From: DASVSE01 sp036399715 | Lineage (GTDB): Bacteria > Bacteroidota > Rhodothermia > Rhodothermales > Rubricoccaceae | Length of the DNA: 27,783 nucleotides | Direction of reading: 5' to 3' | Assembly: GCA_036399715.1 (NCBI GenBank) | Contig: DASWMO010000177.1 | Coordinates: 1-27,783, forward strand | Part shown: piece by piece, positions 13,609 to 22,493 of the stretch | Layout of the letters: each line of letters opens with the position of its first letter | Numbering within the stretch: position 1 is the first letter of the stretch | Program-made: the position numbers and the translations under genes | The notes under the pieces: model-generated | Seen by the model: only the letters and a program-made list of their open reading frames with translations | Told to the model about the DNA's origin: nothing | The model's database searches: none

Positions 13609-13812
13609 ACCCAGATCCCCCGGAACGAGGGCGCGCGCGCGCGTCCCCCCACTCGGCCAGATGCCGACGCTGAGCTCAGGCTCGCCGGCGCGCACCCGCC
13701 CTCGCTCCACCCCTGCCGGCCCCACCCGCAACCCGCCCCGACGATCACGGCCATCGACTCGCGCCACGCCATCCTATCCCGCCTCTACACGGTCTTCGGC
13801 CTGCTCCTGCTC
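13609..13812 (+). other. ftsL-ftsI junction: open in the ftsI frame but with no canonical start codon
   Basis: After the ftsL TAG, the ftsL/ftsI frame remains open through 68 codons with no ATG, GTG or TTG. The membrane anchor of FtsI is encoded at about 13780-13845, so a start before it is needed. ATC at 13744 (then ACG GCC ATC GAC) would give a sensible N-terminus; ACG at 13741 is the alternative. The only ATG (13661) is in another frame. The region also holds six GC repeats (13631-13642), a run of six C (13645-13650), and a very C-rich, G-poor stretch (13691-13738). Likely explanations are a rare ATC/ACG start, a sequence error, or stop readthrough. Confidence 0.6.
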
Positions 13813-15897
13813 GTGCCGGTGCTCGTCGTGGTGCAGATGCTGCGCGTCGCCGTCGGCGACGGGGCCGAGCTGCGCGCGCGCGGGCTGCGCCAGGCCGAGG
13901 CCGTGGACGTGCTGCCGGCCCAGCGCGGCGCGATCCTCGACCGGGCCGGGCGCGCACTCGTCGTCAACCGGGCCCGCTTCGAGGTCGCCGTGGACCCGAC
14001 GGTCGCGGGCTTCGACGCGCACGCGGACACGCTGTACCAGATCCTCGGCGACGGGACCGGCCGCGGCGCGGACCACTTCCGCCATCGCGTGACGGACCGC
14101 GCGAGCCGCCAGTACGCCGTCCTCGTCCGCGAACTCGACGAGGTCACGAAGGAGCGTCTCGACGCCGCCCGGATCCCCGGTCTGATCGTCAGCGGGTCCT
14201 ACCGCCGCCACTACACCTACGGCGAGACGGCCGCGCACGTGCTCGGCCACGTCACGCGTGACCTCGAGGGCGTTGCCGGCATTGAGCTCCAGCTCGACGC
14301 CGCACTCCGCGGGACGCCTGGCCGGCAGGCCGTTCAGCGCGACCGCCGCGATGTCGTCCGCGCCGTCGTCGGCGGAACGCGCGTCGAGCCGGTCGACGGC
14401 CAGAATGTCGTGCTGACGATCGACCTCGTGCGGCAGTCCATCCTTGAAGAAGAGCTTGCCCGCGGCGTCCGCGAGGCTGGCGCGCGCTGGGGGACCGCCA
14501 TCGCGATGGACCCCAACACGGGCGCGGTCCTCGCGATGGCCAACGTCCCGACGTACGACCCGAACCGCGCCGGCGCCTTCGCCGAGTCGGCCCGTCGCAA
14601 CCATGCCGTCGTGGACCGCATCGAGCCGGGCTCGACGTTCAAGCTCGTCACGGCCGTTGCGGCCATCGAGAGCGGCACGTCCACGATGCAGTCCGTGCTC
14701 GAAACCGGCGGCGGGACGCACCGATTCGCGCGCCGCACGATGACAGACTCGCACCCCTACGGGCGCATCACGCTGGACGACGCCATCGTGAAGTCGTCTA
14801 ACATCGGCATGGCGCTCACCGCCGAGCGCATGGGCGCCGGCCCGCTCTACCGGACGGCCCGCGCGCTCGGCTTCGGCCAGCCGACAACCATCGACTTGCC
14901 GGGCGAGGTCGCGGGCTCGCTCACGCGGCCCGAGACGTGGGATGCGACGACGCTACCGTGGATGAGCACCGGCTACGCCCTGGAGGCGACGCCGATCCAG
15001 ATTCTGACGGCCTATGCGGCCCTCGCCAACGGCGGCCTGCTCGTCCACCCGCACGTCGTCGCCGAGCGGCGCGATGCGCGGACCGGTCGGGCGGTGTGGA
15101 CGGCCCGGCCGGACTCGGTCCGCCGGGCGTTCTCTCGCGAGACAGCTCAGGCACTCATGCCGGCCTTCGAGCGCGTCGTGTCGGACGACGGCACGGCCGT
15201 CGCGGCGCGCGTCGAGGGCCTCCGCATCGCGGGCAAGACGGGGACCGCCCAGACGGCCGCGAATGGCCGCTACCTCAACCAGTACCGCGCCTCGTTCGTG
15301 GGCCTCTTCCCCGTCGAGGCGCCCGAGGTGGTGCTGTACGTCCTGCTGGACTCGCCGCGCAACGGCTACTACGGTGGGACCGTCTCGGCGCCGGTCTTCG
15401 GGCGCGTCGCGCGGCGCTGGATCGGGACGTTCCCGCGCGTCGCGCAACGCGTCGCCCCGGCCGAGGCCGTCCCGCACCGCGATGCCGCCCGCGTGCCGTC
15501 CGTCGCCGGGATGCCGGGCGTCCTGGCCGCGTCCCGCCTGCGCGCCGAGGGCTTCGCCGTCGACGGCTTCGTCCTCGACGCCGACGGCGCGCCGTGGCAG
15601 CCCGTCGCTCTCGCCTCCGCGAGCGGAGCCTCCGCCGGCGCCGCCGCTCGCCGCGCGCCGCTCGCGGACGCGCTGTATCTGGACGCCGCCCCGGCCGGCC
15701 GAGCCTCGCGGCGCATGCCGGACCTCCGCGGGCAGTCCGTCCGCGCGGCTGTGACTTGGCTGCGCGCGCTCGGCGTCGAGCCCGTCGTCCGCGGCGCCGG
15801 GTCAGTCCGCGCCCAGTCCGTCGCGGCTGGCCGGCCACTTCCGCGTCGCGTCGAGCTCACGGGCCAGCCGCGGGGCGCCGCGCCCCGCCTCCGATGA
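13813..15897 (+). CDS. ftsI: FtsI/PBP2x-like septal peptidoglycan transpeptidase with C-terminal PASTA repeats
   Basis: This class B penicillin-binding protein cross-links septal peptidoglycan together with FtsW. Counting from GTG 13813 (694 residues), catalytic Ser274 lies in STFK (274-277), the SSN motif is at 328-330, and KTG at 475-477. All three active-site motifs are intact. The N-terminal dimerisation region has LPAQRGAILDRAGRAL and a YTYGETAAHVLGHV block. The C-terminus has two PASTA-like units, beginning near VPSVAGMPGVLAASRLRAEGF and MPDLRGQSVRAAVTWLRALGV, as in SpoVD/PBP2x-type proteins. GTG 13813 is the first canonical start, but it cuts into the membrane anchor (FGLLLLVPVLVVVQML), so the true N-terminus is probably about 23 codons upstream, near ATC 13744. 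The stop overlaps the murE start as ATGA. Confidence 0.92.
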   Translation: MPVLVVVQMLRVAVGDGAELRARGLRQAEAVDVLPAQRGAILDRAGRALVVNRARFEVAVDPTVAGFDAHADTLYQILGDGTGRGADHFRHRVTDRASRQYAVLVRELDEVTKERLDAARIPGLIVSGSYRRHYTYGETAAHVLGHVTRDLEGVAGIELQLDAALRGTPGRQAVQRDRRDVVRAVVGGTRVEPVDGQNVVLTIDLVRQSILEEELARGVREAGARWGTAIAMDPNTGAVLAMANVPTYDPNRAGAFAESARRNHAVVDRIEPGSTFKLVTAVAAIESGTSTMQSVLETGGGTHRFARRTMTDSHPYGRITLDDAIVKSSNIGMALTAERMGAGPLYRTARALGFGQPTTIDLPGEVAGSLTRPETWDATTLPWMSTGYALEATPIQILTAYAALANGGLLVHPHVVAERRDARTGRAVWTARPDSVRRAFSRETAQALMPAFERVVSDDGTAVAARVEGLRIAGKTGTAQTAANGRYLNQYRASFVGLFPVEAPEVVLYVLLDSPRNGYYGGTVSAPVFGRVARRWIGTFPRVAQRVAPAEAVPHRDAARVPSVAGMPGVLAASRLRAEGFAVDGFVLDADGAPWQPVALASASGASAGAAARRAPLADALYLDAAPAGRASRRMPDLRGQSVRAAVTWLRALGVEPVVRGAGSVRAQSVAAGRPLPRRVELTGQPRGAAPRLR

Positions 15898-17480
15898 GCC
15901 CGCTCCACCCAACGATTCCGCCGGTCGACGTCGAGGCGCAGCCGCTCGGGCGCGTCCTCGCCGGCGCCGAGGCGGCCGGCCTGCTCGCCGTCCCTGCTCC
16001 GCTCGCCGGGACGCTCGTGAGCGACGTCACGGGCGACAGCCGCCGCATCACGCCCGGCGCTCTCTTCGCGGCGCTCGCCTCCGATGGCGACGGCGCCGAC
16101 GGGCACGACTACGTCGATGCGGCCCTCCATGCCGGGGCCGTCGCGGCCCTGGTCAGCGAGGCCTATGCGGCCCGCGAGGCGAGCGCCGTGCGCCCGGCCC
16201 GCGCCGCGCTCGTCCCCACGGTCAGCCCGCGCGCGGCCGTCGCCGAGGCCGCCGCAGCCCTCTACGGACGCCCCGGCGACGCGCTCGCGCTCGTCGGCAT
16301 CACGGGCACGAACGGCAAGACGACGACTGCCTTTCTCGTCCACGGCCTGCTGTCAACGCTCGGTTACACAGCTGGCCTCGTTGGGACGGTCGAAAACCGA
16401 ATCGGGGCTGCGCGCTACGCGACGGCCTACACGACGCCCGAGGCGCCCGAGCTGCAGCGCCTGCTCCGCGCCATGGCCGACGGCGGCGTGACGCACGTCG
16501 CGATGGAAGTGTCCAGCCACGGCCTCGCGCTCGACCGCGTCCGCACGCTCGGCTTCGAAGTCGCTGTGTTCACCAACCTCACGCAGGACCACCTCGACTT
16601 CCACGAGACGCCCGAGGCCTACGCCGCGGCCAAAAAGTCGCTCTTCGACGGCCTCGCGCCCGGCGCGACGGCCATCGTCAACGCCGACGACCCGGCGTGG
16701 CGCGAGATGACGCGGGACACCGCGGCTCGCGTCGTGACGGTTGGGACCAACGCCGATGTGGACGTACGCGTCGAGGTCGTCGAGAATGCACTCGCCGGGC
16801 TCCTGCTGCGCATCGACGGACACGAGCGGCGCTTCCGCATGGCCGGCCGCTTCAACGCCCTCAACCTCGTCTCGGCGTACGCCGTTGGGCGCGCGCTCGG
16901 CTTCGCCGCCGACGAGACGCTCGACGCGCTCGCCGCCGCCCCGGGCGTCCCCGGCCGCTTCGAGACGGTCCGCGGCGGCGCAGGCGACGTGCTCGGGATC
17001 GTCGACTACGCCCACACGCCCGACGCGCTCGACAACGTCCTCGCGACGGCCCGCGAGATCGTCCCCGCAGGCCGCGCCCTCTGGGTCGTCTTCGGCTGCG
17101 GCGGCGACCGCGACCGGACCAAGCGCCCGATCATGGCGGCCGCGGCCGAGGCGGGCGCCGACCGCGTGATCCTCACGAGCGACAACCCGCGGACCGAAGA
17201 CCCCGCGGCCATCCTCGCTGATGTCGCGAGGGGCCTCGCCCGGCCCGACGCTGCCCGCGTGGTCCCGGACCGCGCCGAGGCGATCCGCACGGCTGCTCTA
17301 GACGCCCGTCCAGGCGACGTGGTCGTGGTCGCGGGCAAGGGCCACGAGACCTACCAGATCGTCGGCGCGACGCGCCACGCCTTCGACGACCGCCTCGTCC
17401 TCGCCGACGCCCTCGCTGCCCGCGCGGCGGCGGGCGCCCCGGCCTCCTCTGGTGCCTCGGTGGCGCACGATCCCCGCTAG
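15894..17480 (+). CDS. murE: UDP-MurNAc-L-Ala-D-Glu: meso-diaminopimelate ligase MurE
   Basis: This 528-residue Mur ligase adds the third amino acid to the peptidoglycan precursor. Its N-terminal domain recognises the UDP-sugar (VSDVTGDSRRITPGALFAAL). The ATP loop GTNGKTT is at 138-144, and the central TTPEAPELQRLLRAM and MEVSSHGLALDRV are conserved MurE blocks. NLTQDHLDFHETPEAYAAAK contributes to the metal/substrate site. DYAHTPDAL and DNPRTEDP (DNPR at 430-433) lie in the C-terminal domain. DNPR is the signature for meso-diaminopimelate rather than lysine. It ends with VVVAGKGHETYQ, also typical. The start overlaps the ftsI stop (ATGA), so translation is probably coupled. Unlike the enterobacterial order, no murF follows. 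Confidence 0.96.
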   Translation: MSPLHPTIPPVDVEAQPLGRVLAGAEAAGLLAVPAPLAGTLVSDVTGDSRRITPGALFAALASDGDGADGHDYVDAALHAGAVAALVSEAYAAREASAVRPARAALVPTVSPRAAVAEAAAALYGRPGDALALVGITGTNGKTTTAFLVHGLLSTLGYTAGLVGTVENRIGAARYATAYTTPEAPELQRLLRAMADGGVTHVAMEVSSHGLALDRVRTLGFEVAVFTNLTQDHLDFHETPEAYAAAKKSLFDGLAPGATAIVNADDPAWREMTRDTAARVVTVGTNADVDVRVEVVENALAGLLLRIDGHERRFRMAGRFNALNLVSAYAVGRALGFAADETLDALAAAPGVPGRFETVRGGAGDVLGIVDYAHTPDALDNVLATAREIVPAGRALWVVFGCGGDRDRTKRPIMAAAAEAGADRVILTSDNPRTEDPAAILADVARGLARPDAARVVPDRAEAIRTAALDARPGDVVVVAGKGHETYQIVGATRHAFDDRLVLADALAARAAAGAPASSGASVAHDPR

Positions 17481-17484
17481 GCCC

Positions 17485-18636
17485 GTGCTCTACCACCTCT
17501 TCACCTGGCTCAACGCGACGTACGACCCGCCCGGGTTCGACGTCTTCCGCTTTATCACCGTCCGCGCGACGCTCGCGGCCGGGACGGCACTTCTAATCGC
17601 CATCTTCGGCGGCAAGTCCGTCATCCGGAGCCTGCGCCGGCGCCTCATCGGCGAGACGGTCCGCGAGGGTGAGGACGCCGGCGCCGTGAGCCACGCCCAC
17701 AAGGCCGGCACGCCGACGATGGGCGGCCTGATCCTGCTCGCCTCTCTCGCCGGCGGTGTCCTGCTCTGGGGCGACCTGACGAACGTCTACGTCTGGCTCG
17801 TCCTCCTCGCGACGCTCTGGATGGGCGCGTTCGGCTTCGCCGACGACTACATCAAGGTCGTCAAGAAGAACAAGAAGGGCCTGGCCGAGCGGACGAAGCT
17901 CATCGGGCAGATCTCGCTCGGGCTCATCGTCTCGGGCATTCTGCTGTGGCTGCACGACCTCGACGGCGTCCACACGATCACGAGCCTGCCGCTCGTGCCC
18001 GACGGGACCGTGGACTACGCCGGCCTCGCACCGTGGAGCAGTCTCGCCGGGCGCATCGTGTACGTGATCGCCATCACGTTCATCCTGACGGGCGTCTCGA
18101 ACGCGGTCAACCTCACGGACGGCCTCGACGGCCTCACGGCCGGCACGACGGCCTTCGTGATGCTCGGCCTCGTCGCGATGACGTACGTGACGGGCAACGT
18201 CAACCTCGCCCGGTTCGTCAACGACGTGTACCTGCCGGGCACGGGCGAACTGACGGTCTTCGCCGCCGCCGTCGCGGCCGCCTGCTTCGGCTTCCTGTGG
18301 TACAACGGGCACCCCGCGCAGGTCTTCATGGGCGACACAGGCAGCCTCGCGCTCGGCGCGGCCGTCGGGACGCTCGCGATCCTGATCAAGAAGGAGCTCT
18401 ACCTGCCGGTCCTGTGCGCCGTGTTCTTCGCCGAGACGGTCTCGGTGATCGTGCAGACGGGCTACTTCAAGTACACGCGGAAGCGCTTCGGCGAAGGCCG
18501 GCGCGTGTTCCGGATGGCGCCGCTGCACCACCATTACGAGGCGCAGGGCGTCCACGAGTCCAAGATCGTGATCCGGTTCTGGATCGTCTCGGCGCTCCTC
18601 GTGATCCTGACCCTCTTCCTGCTCCGCATCCGATGA
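17485..18636 (+). CDS. mraY: Phospho-MurNAc-pentapeptide transferase MraY
   Basis: This 383-residue multi-pass enzyme transfers phospho-MurNAc-pentapeptide from UDP to undecaprenyl phosphate, making lipid I on the inner face of the membrane. Visible signatures are KAGTPTMGG after the first helix, FADDYIKV with the Asp pair at 120-121, NLTDGLDGL (Asp212, Asp215), MGDTGSLALG (Asp284) and the loop PLHHHYE (His348-350). These Asp and His residues form the Mg/active site of the family. About ten transmembrane helices are evident. The start is GTG 17485 (MLYHLFTWLNATYDPPGF), four bases after the murE stop; it gives the N-terminus common in Bacteroidota MraY. An upstream in-frame GTG would overlap murE. 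The stop overlaps the murD start as ATGA. Confidence 0.96.
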   Translation: MLYHLFTWLNATYDPPGFDVFRFITVRATLAAGTALLIAIFGGKSVIRSLRRRLIGETVREGEDAGAVSHAHKAGTPTMGGLILLASLAGGVLLWGDLTNVYVWLVLLATLWMGAFGFADDYIKVVKKNKKGLAERTKLIGQISLGLIVSGILLWLHDLDGVHTITSLPLVPDGTVDYAGLAPWSSLAGRIVYVIAITFILTGVSNAVNLTDGLDGLTAGTTAFVMLGLVAMTYVTGNVNLARFVNDVYLPGTGELTVFAAAVAAACFGFLWYNGHPAQVFMGDTGSLALGAAVGTLAILIKKELYLPVLCAVFFAETVSVIVQTGYFKYTRKRFGEGRRVFRMAPLHHHYEAQGVHESKIVIRFWIVSALLVILTLFLLRIR

Positions 18637-20120
18637 GCGAGACGCAGCCCACGCCTCAGACGGCCGACCGCCCGGACCGCGACGTGCTCCGCGCGGGCGT
18701 GGCCGGGGCGCGCGTGACGGTCGTCGGCGCGGCGCGCTCGGGCCTCGCCGCGGCGCGCCTGCTCGCCCGCCACGGCGCTCACGTCTTTCTGACCGACGCC
18801 GGCCCGGCCGAGGCGGGCGTCGCCGAGGCCCTCGCCGCCGCCAGCGTCGGCTTCGAGGCCGGCGGCCACACGCGCCGCGCGCTCGACGCCGACTGGATCG
18901 TCGTCTCCCCAGGCGTCCCGACGGGTGCGCCCGTCGTCCAGTCCGCGCTCCGGCAGCGGCTGCCCGTCTACTCCGAGATCGAGGTTGCGTCGTGGTTCGC
19001 GGCCGGGCCCGTCGTCGCCATCACGGGCTCCAACGGCAAGACGACTACGACGAGCCTCGTCGGGCACGCCTTCGCGACGGCCGGCCGGGCGCACGTCGTC
19101 GCGGGCAACATCGGCTACGCCTTCGCGGACTACGCGGACACGATGACCGCCGACACGACGGCCGTCCTCGAAGTGTCCAGCTTCCAACTCGACCACGTCG
19201 CCAGCTTCCGCCCGCGCGTCGCCGTCCTGCTCAACGTCACGCCGGACCACCTCGACCGCTACGAGCACTCGCTCGACCTCTACGCCGCGTCCAAGATGCG
19301 CGTCTTCGAAAACGCCGGCCCGGGCGACTGGGTCGTCTACAACCACGACGACGCGCGCGTGCGGCAGGCCGCCGAGGCGCACGGCGCAGCCAACCCGGGC
19401 GTGATCCTCGCCCCGTTCTCTCTGGAGGCCGAGTTGCCTCAGGGCGCCTACGTCCGCACCGACGCGGACGGCGTCGAGCGGATCGTGCTCGCGCTCCCCC
19501 CTTCCGCCGCCGACGGCGCCACGTCCCCCCCCAACGTGATCGAGTCCTTCATGCCCACGGCCGACCTTGCCCTCCCCGGGCGCCACAACCTCTACGACTC
19601 GCTCGCCGCGGCCGTCGTCGCCCGCGCGATGGAGATCCGCAGCGACATCGTCCGCGAGAGTCTGACGAGCTTCGAGGGCGTGCCGCACCGGCTCGAAAAG
19701 GTCCGCACGCTCGGCGGCGTGGCCTACGTCAACGACTCCAAGGCGACCAACGTGAACGCGGTCTGGTACGCGCTCGAGTCGTTCGCCGAGCCCACGCGCG
19801 GCGGGGGGCGCGTCGTCCTCATCGCCGGCGGCAAGGACAAGGGCAACGACTACGGGCCGCTCAAGCCGCTCGTCGAGGCCAAGGTCGCCGGGATCGTCGC
19901 CATCGGCGAGAGCGCCGAGACGGTCGAGCGCGAGCTCGGGCCGCACGCGCCGGCCGTCGCCGTGGCGTCGTCGATGGAGGAGGCGATCCAGTTCGCGCGC
20001 CTCATGGCCGAGCCCGGAGACACGGTTCTGCTCAGCCCCGCCTGCGCCTCGTTCGACATGTTCGACAACTACGAGGACCGTGGCGACACCTTCAAGCGCC
20101 TCGTCCACGCCCTCTCCTGA
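18633..20120 (+). CDS. murD: UDP-MurNAc-L-alanine: D-glutamate ligase MurD
   Basis: This 495-residue Mur ligase adds D-Glu to UDP-MurNAc-L-Ala. The N-terminal Rossmann-like domain has TVVGAARSGLAAARLLARHGA and VVSPGVPTGAPVV. The ATP loop GSNGKTTTT begins at residue 132 (Lys136). LEVSSFQLD and LLNVTPDHLDRY are the conserved central blocks, and GVPHRLEKV and YVNDSKATN open the C-terminal domain. LIAGGKDKGNDY and LLSPACASFDMFDNYEDRGDTF are the closing MurD signatures. It is somewhat longer than the usual roughly 440-450 residues, with extra sequence before the PGRHN block that includes an 8-C run (19525-19532). The first 20 residues are a variable Thr/Pro-rich lead. It overlaps mraY by 4 nt and ftsW by 1 nt. 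Confidence 0.96.
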   Translation: MSETQPTPQTADRPDRDVLRAGVAGARVTVVGAARSGLAAARLLARHGAHVFLTDAGPAEAGVAEALAAASVGFEAGGHTRRALDADWIVVSPGVPTGAPVVQSALRQRLPVYSEIEVASWFAAGPVVAITGSNGKTTTTSLVGHAFATAGRAHVVAGNIGYAFADYADTMTADTTAVLEVSSFQLDHVASFRPRVAVLLNVTPDHLDRYEHSLDLYAASKMRVFENAGPGDWVVYNHDDARVRQAAEAHGAANPGVILAPFSLEAELPQGAYVRTDADGVERIVLALPPSAADGATSPPNVIESFMPTADLALPGRHNLYDSLAAAVVARAMEIRSDIVRESLTSFEGVPHRLEKVRTLGGVAYVNDSKATNVNAVWYALESFAEPTRGGGRVVLIAGGKDKGNDYGPLKPLVEAKVAGIVAIGESAETVERELGPHAPAVAVASSMEEAIQFARLMAEPGDTVLLSPACASFDMFDNYEDRGDTFKRLVHALS

Positions 20121-21277
20121 TGGCTACGGCTACCGCCACTGCTCCCCGCCCGCAGACCGACCGCGCCGTCGTCTGGGCCGTCCTCGCCCTCTCGGCCGCG
20201 GGCGTCGTGGCTGTGTACAGCGCCGTGTCGTTCCTCGCCGAGACGAAGTCCGGCGGCGACACGACGGGCCTGCTGCTGAGGCACCTCGTCCGCATCGGGG
20301 CGGGCCTCGGCGTCGCCGGGGCGCTCTCGCTCGTGGACTACCGCCGCCTCGCGCGGTGGTCGCGGCCCGCGCTCGCCGTCTCCATCGGCCTGCTCGTCGC
20401 CGTGCAGGTGCTCGGCGTCGCGACGAACGGCGCGCAGCGGTGGCTCGAAATCGGCGGCATCAGCTTCCAGCCGTCCGACTTCGCCCGCGTCGCGCTCATC
20501 CTGCACGTCGCCGTTCTGCTCGCGCGCAAGCAGGCGTACATCGGCGACTGGTCGCGCGGCTTCGTGCCGCTCATGACGTGGATCGCGCCGACGATCCTGC
20601 TCATCGGCCTCGAGAACCTCTCGACGGCCGCCGTGCTCGCCGCCACGATCGGCGTGATGCTGTTCGTCGGCCGCGTGCGGATGGCGCACCTCGGCATCGT
20701 CGCGCTCGCCGGGCTCGTCCTCGCGGGCGGCCTGCTGATGACGAGCCCGGCCCGCGCCAGCCGTGTCGAAGCCTTCTTGGGCGTCGACGTGTTCTCGGGT
20801 AACGACGACGAGGCCGTCTTCGACGCCTCGGCCGAGGGCTACCAGGCGGACCAGGCGCAGATCGCGTTCGCCCTCGGCGGCGTGACAGGCGTCGGGCCGG
20901 GCAAAAGCCTCCAGCGCGACTTTCTCCCTGCGCCCTACAACGACTTCATCTTCGCCATCGTCGGCGAGGAATACGGCCTCGTCGGGGCGACGATCTTGCT
21001 GCTCGTGTTCGTGTGGATTCTCGGGCGCGGGTACCTCCGCATCGCCAAGGGCGCGCCGGACCCGCTGGGCCTCTTTCTCGCGACCGGCCTCACGACGGCG
21101 ATCGCCCTGTACGGCTTCATCAACGCCGGCGTCGCGGTCGGCCTGTTCCCCGTGACGGGGCTTCCCATGCCGTTCGTCTCGTACGGCGGGACGTCGCTGC
21201 TGGCGACCGGCGCGATGGTCGGCATCCTGCTCAACGTCTCGCGCCACGTCGCCACGGCAGACCCCTCGGACGACTAA
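20120..21277 (+). CDS. ftsW: FtsW, SEDS-family septal peptidoglycan glycosyltransferase
   Basis: This 385-residue SEDS protein has about ten transmembrane helices. FtsW polymerises lipid II into glycan strands at the septum with its partner FtsI, which is encoded in the same cluster. Characteristic elements are GAQRWLEIGGISFQPSDFARVALILHVA in the first half and the periplasmic loop with YNDFIFAIVGEEYGL, which holds the conserved Asp needed for polymerase activity. FPVTGLPMPFVSYGGTSLLATGAMVGILLNVSR near the C-terminus is the FtsW/RodA signature. The first 16 residues are an Ala/Thr-rich cytoplasmic tail. The ATG overlaps the murD stop by one base (TGATG), indicating coupled translation. A 40-nt spacer precedes murG. 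Assignment as FtsW rather than RodA rests on dcw context. Confidence 0.93.
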   Translation: MATATATAPRPQTDRAVVWAVLALSAAGVVAVYSAVSFLAETKSGGDTTGLLLRHLVRIGAGLGVAGALSLVDYRRLARWSRPALAVSIGLLVAVQVLGVATNGAQRWLEIGGISFQPSDFARVALILHVAVLLARKQAYIGDWSRGFVPLMTWIAPTILLIGLENLSTAAVLAATIGVMLFVGRVRMAHLGIVALAGLVLAGGLLMTSPARASRVEAFLGVDVFSGNDDEAVFDASAEGYQADQAQIAFALGGVTGVGPGKSLQRDFLPAPYNDFIFAIVGEEYGLVGATILLLVFVWILGRGYLRIAKGAPDPLGLFLATGLTTAIALYGFINAGVAVGLFPVTGLPMPFVSYGGTSLLATGAMVGILLNVSRHVATADPSDD

Positions 21278-21317
21278 ACCTCACCGCTGCGCACCTGCGC
21301 GGCTGCCCGCCCCTTTC

Positions 21318-22493
21318 GTGACGACCTCCGCTCCCCTGCTTTCTGACGGGACCCCGCGCGTGCTCTTCGCGTGCGGCGGGACGGGCGGGCACGTCTACCC
21401 GGCGATTGCGATCGCCGACGCCGTGCGAGCGGCGCGGCCGGGCGCGGCCATCGCCTTCGCGGGCACGCGCGACCGGATGGAGTGGACGGCCGTCCCGAAG
21501 GCCGGCTACCCGATCCACGCCGTGACCGTCTCGGGCTTCCAGCGCGGCCTCTCAGCCGCGGCGCTCCGTCGCAACGCCGCGTTCCCGTTCAAGCTCGCCG
21601 CGGGCCTGCGCGAGAGCTTGCACCTCGTCCGGTCGTTTGACGCCGACGTGGTCGTCGGGACGGGCGGCTACGTCTCGGGGCCCGTCGGGCTCGCGGCGGT
21701 CTTGCGCCGCCGGCCGCTTGTGATTCAGGAGCAGAACGCGACGGCTGGTGTCACCAACCGGCTACTCGCGCGCCGCGCCGCCCGTGTGTTCGTCGGCTTC
21801 GAGGCGGCCCTCGGCGACCTGCCCGGGGCGACCGTCGCTGGCAACCCGGTCCGAGCCGACCTCGTCGCGGCGAGCGCGACGGACGCCACGCGGGCCGTAG
21901 CCCGGACGGCCCTCGGCATCGCACCTGGGGCCCGCGTCCTTCTCGTCACCGGCGGCTCGCTCGGCGCGGCGCCGCTCAACCGGGCCGTCGCGGCCGGCCT
22001 CGGCACACTTCTCGCACATCCGGACACGGCCGTGGTGTGGGCGGCCGGAACGCGCTACTACGACGCGGTTCGGGCGTCCGTACCTGTCCACGAGCGGCTC
22101 CACCTTGTCCCGTATCTCGACCGGATGGACCTCGCCTACGCCGCCTCGGACCTCGCCGTGACCCGCTCGGGCGCGCTGACGTGCTCCGAACTTGCGGCGA
22201 CCGGCACGCCCTCAGTCCTTGTGCCCTCGCCCAACGTGACGGCCGACCACCAGACGCGCAACGCGGCCGCCCTCGCCGACGCCGGCGCGGCCGTCCTCCT
22301 GCCCGAGCCGCGCCTCGCCGCCGACTTCGGGGCGACGGTCATTGCCCTGCTCGGCGACTTCGCGCGCCGAGCCGCCATGCGCGCCGCCTGCGCGACCGTC
22401 GCCCGCCCTGACGCCGCCCGCGACATCGCGCACGCTACTCTCACTCTCGCCGACCACACCGGCTCCGCCCGCCAGACCTCCGCCTCCCGATGA
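21318..22493 (+). CDS. murG: UDP-GlcNAc: lipid I N-acetylglucosaminyltransferase MurG
   Basis: This 391-residue peripheral inner-membrane GT-B enzyme converts lipid I to lipid II. The first glycine-rich loop FACGGTGGHVYPAIAIA is at about 17-33. VVGTGGYVSGPVGLAA and IQEQNATAGVTNRLL are conserved acceptor-side blocks. LLVTGGSLGAAPLNRAV is the second glycine loop. TRSGALTCSELAATGTPSVLVPSP and the DHQTRNA motif form the UDP-GlcNAc site. GTG 21318 is the chosen start; it puts the glycine loop at the expected distance from the N-terminus, and no better ATG is seen. The 40-nt gap after ftsW is the longest break between murE and ftsQ. The stop overlaps the murC start (ATGA). Confidence 0.95.
   Translation: MTTSAPLLSDGTPRVLFACGGTGGHVYPAIAIADAVRAARPGAAIAFAGTRDRMEWTAVPKAGYPIHAVTVSGFQRGLSAAALRRNAAFPFKLAAGLRESLHLVRSFDADVVVGTGGYVSGPVGLAAVLRRRPLVIQEQNATAGVTNRLLARRAARVFVGFEAALGDLPGATVAGNPVRADLVAASATDATRAVARTALGIAPGARVLLVTGGSLGAAPLNRAVAAGLGTLLAHPDTAVVWAAGTRYYDAVRASVPVHERLHLVPYLDRMDLAYAASDLAVTRSGALTCSELAATGTPSVLVPSPNVTADHQTRNAAALADAGAAVLLPEPRLAADFGATVIALLGDFARRAAMRAACATVARPDAARDIAHATLTLADHTGSARQTSASR

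Noticed and set aside
13661..14092. ATG 13661 as the start of ftsI
   Set aside because: It is in a different frame from the FtsI coding region and would need a frameshift; kept only as an alternative explanation.
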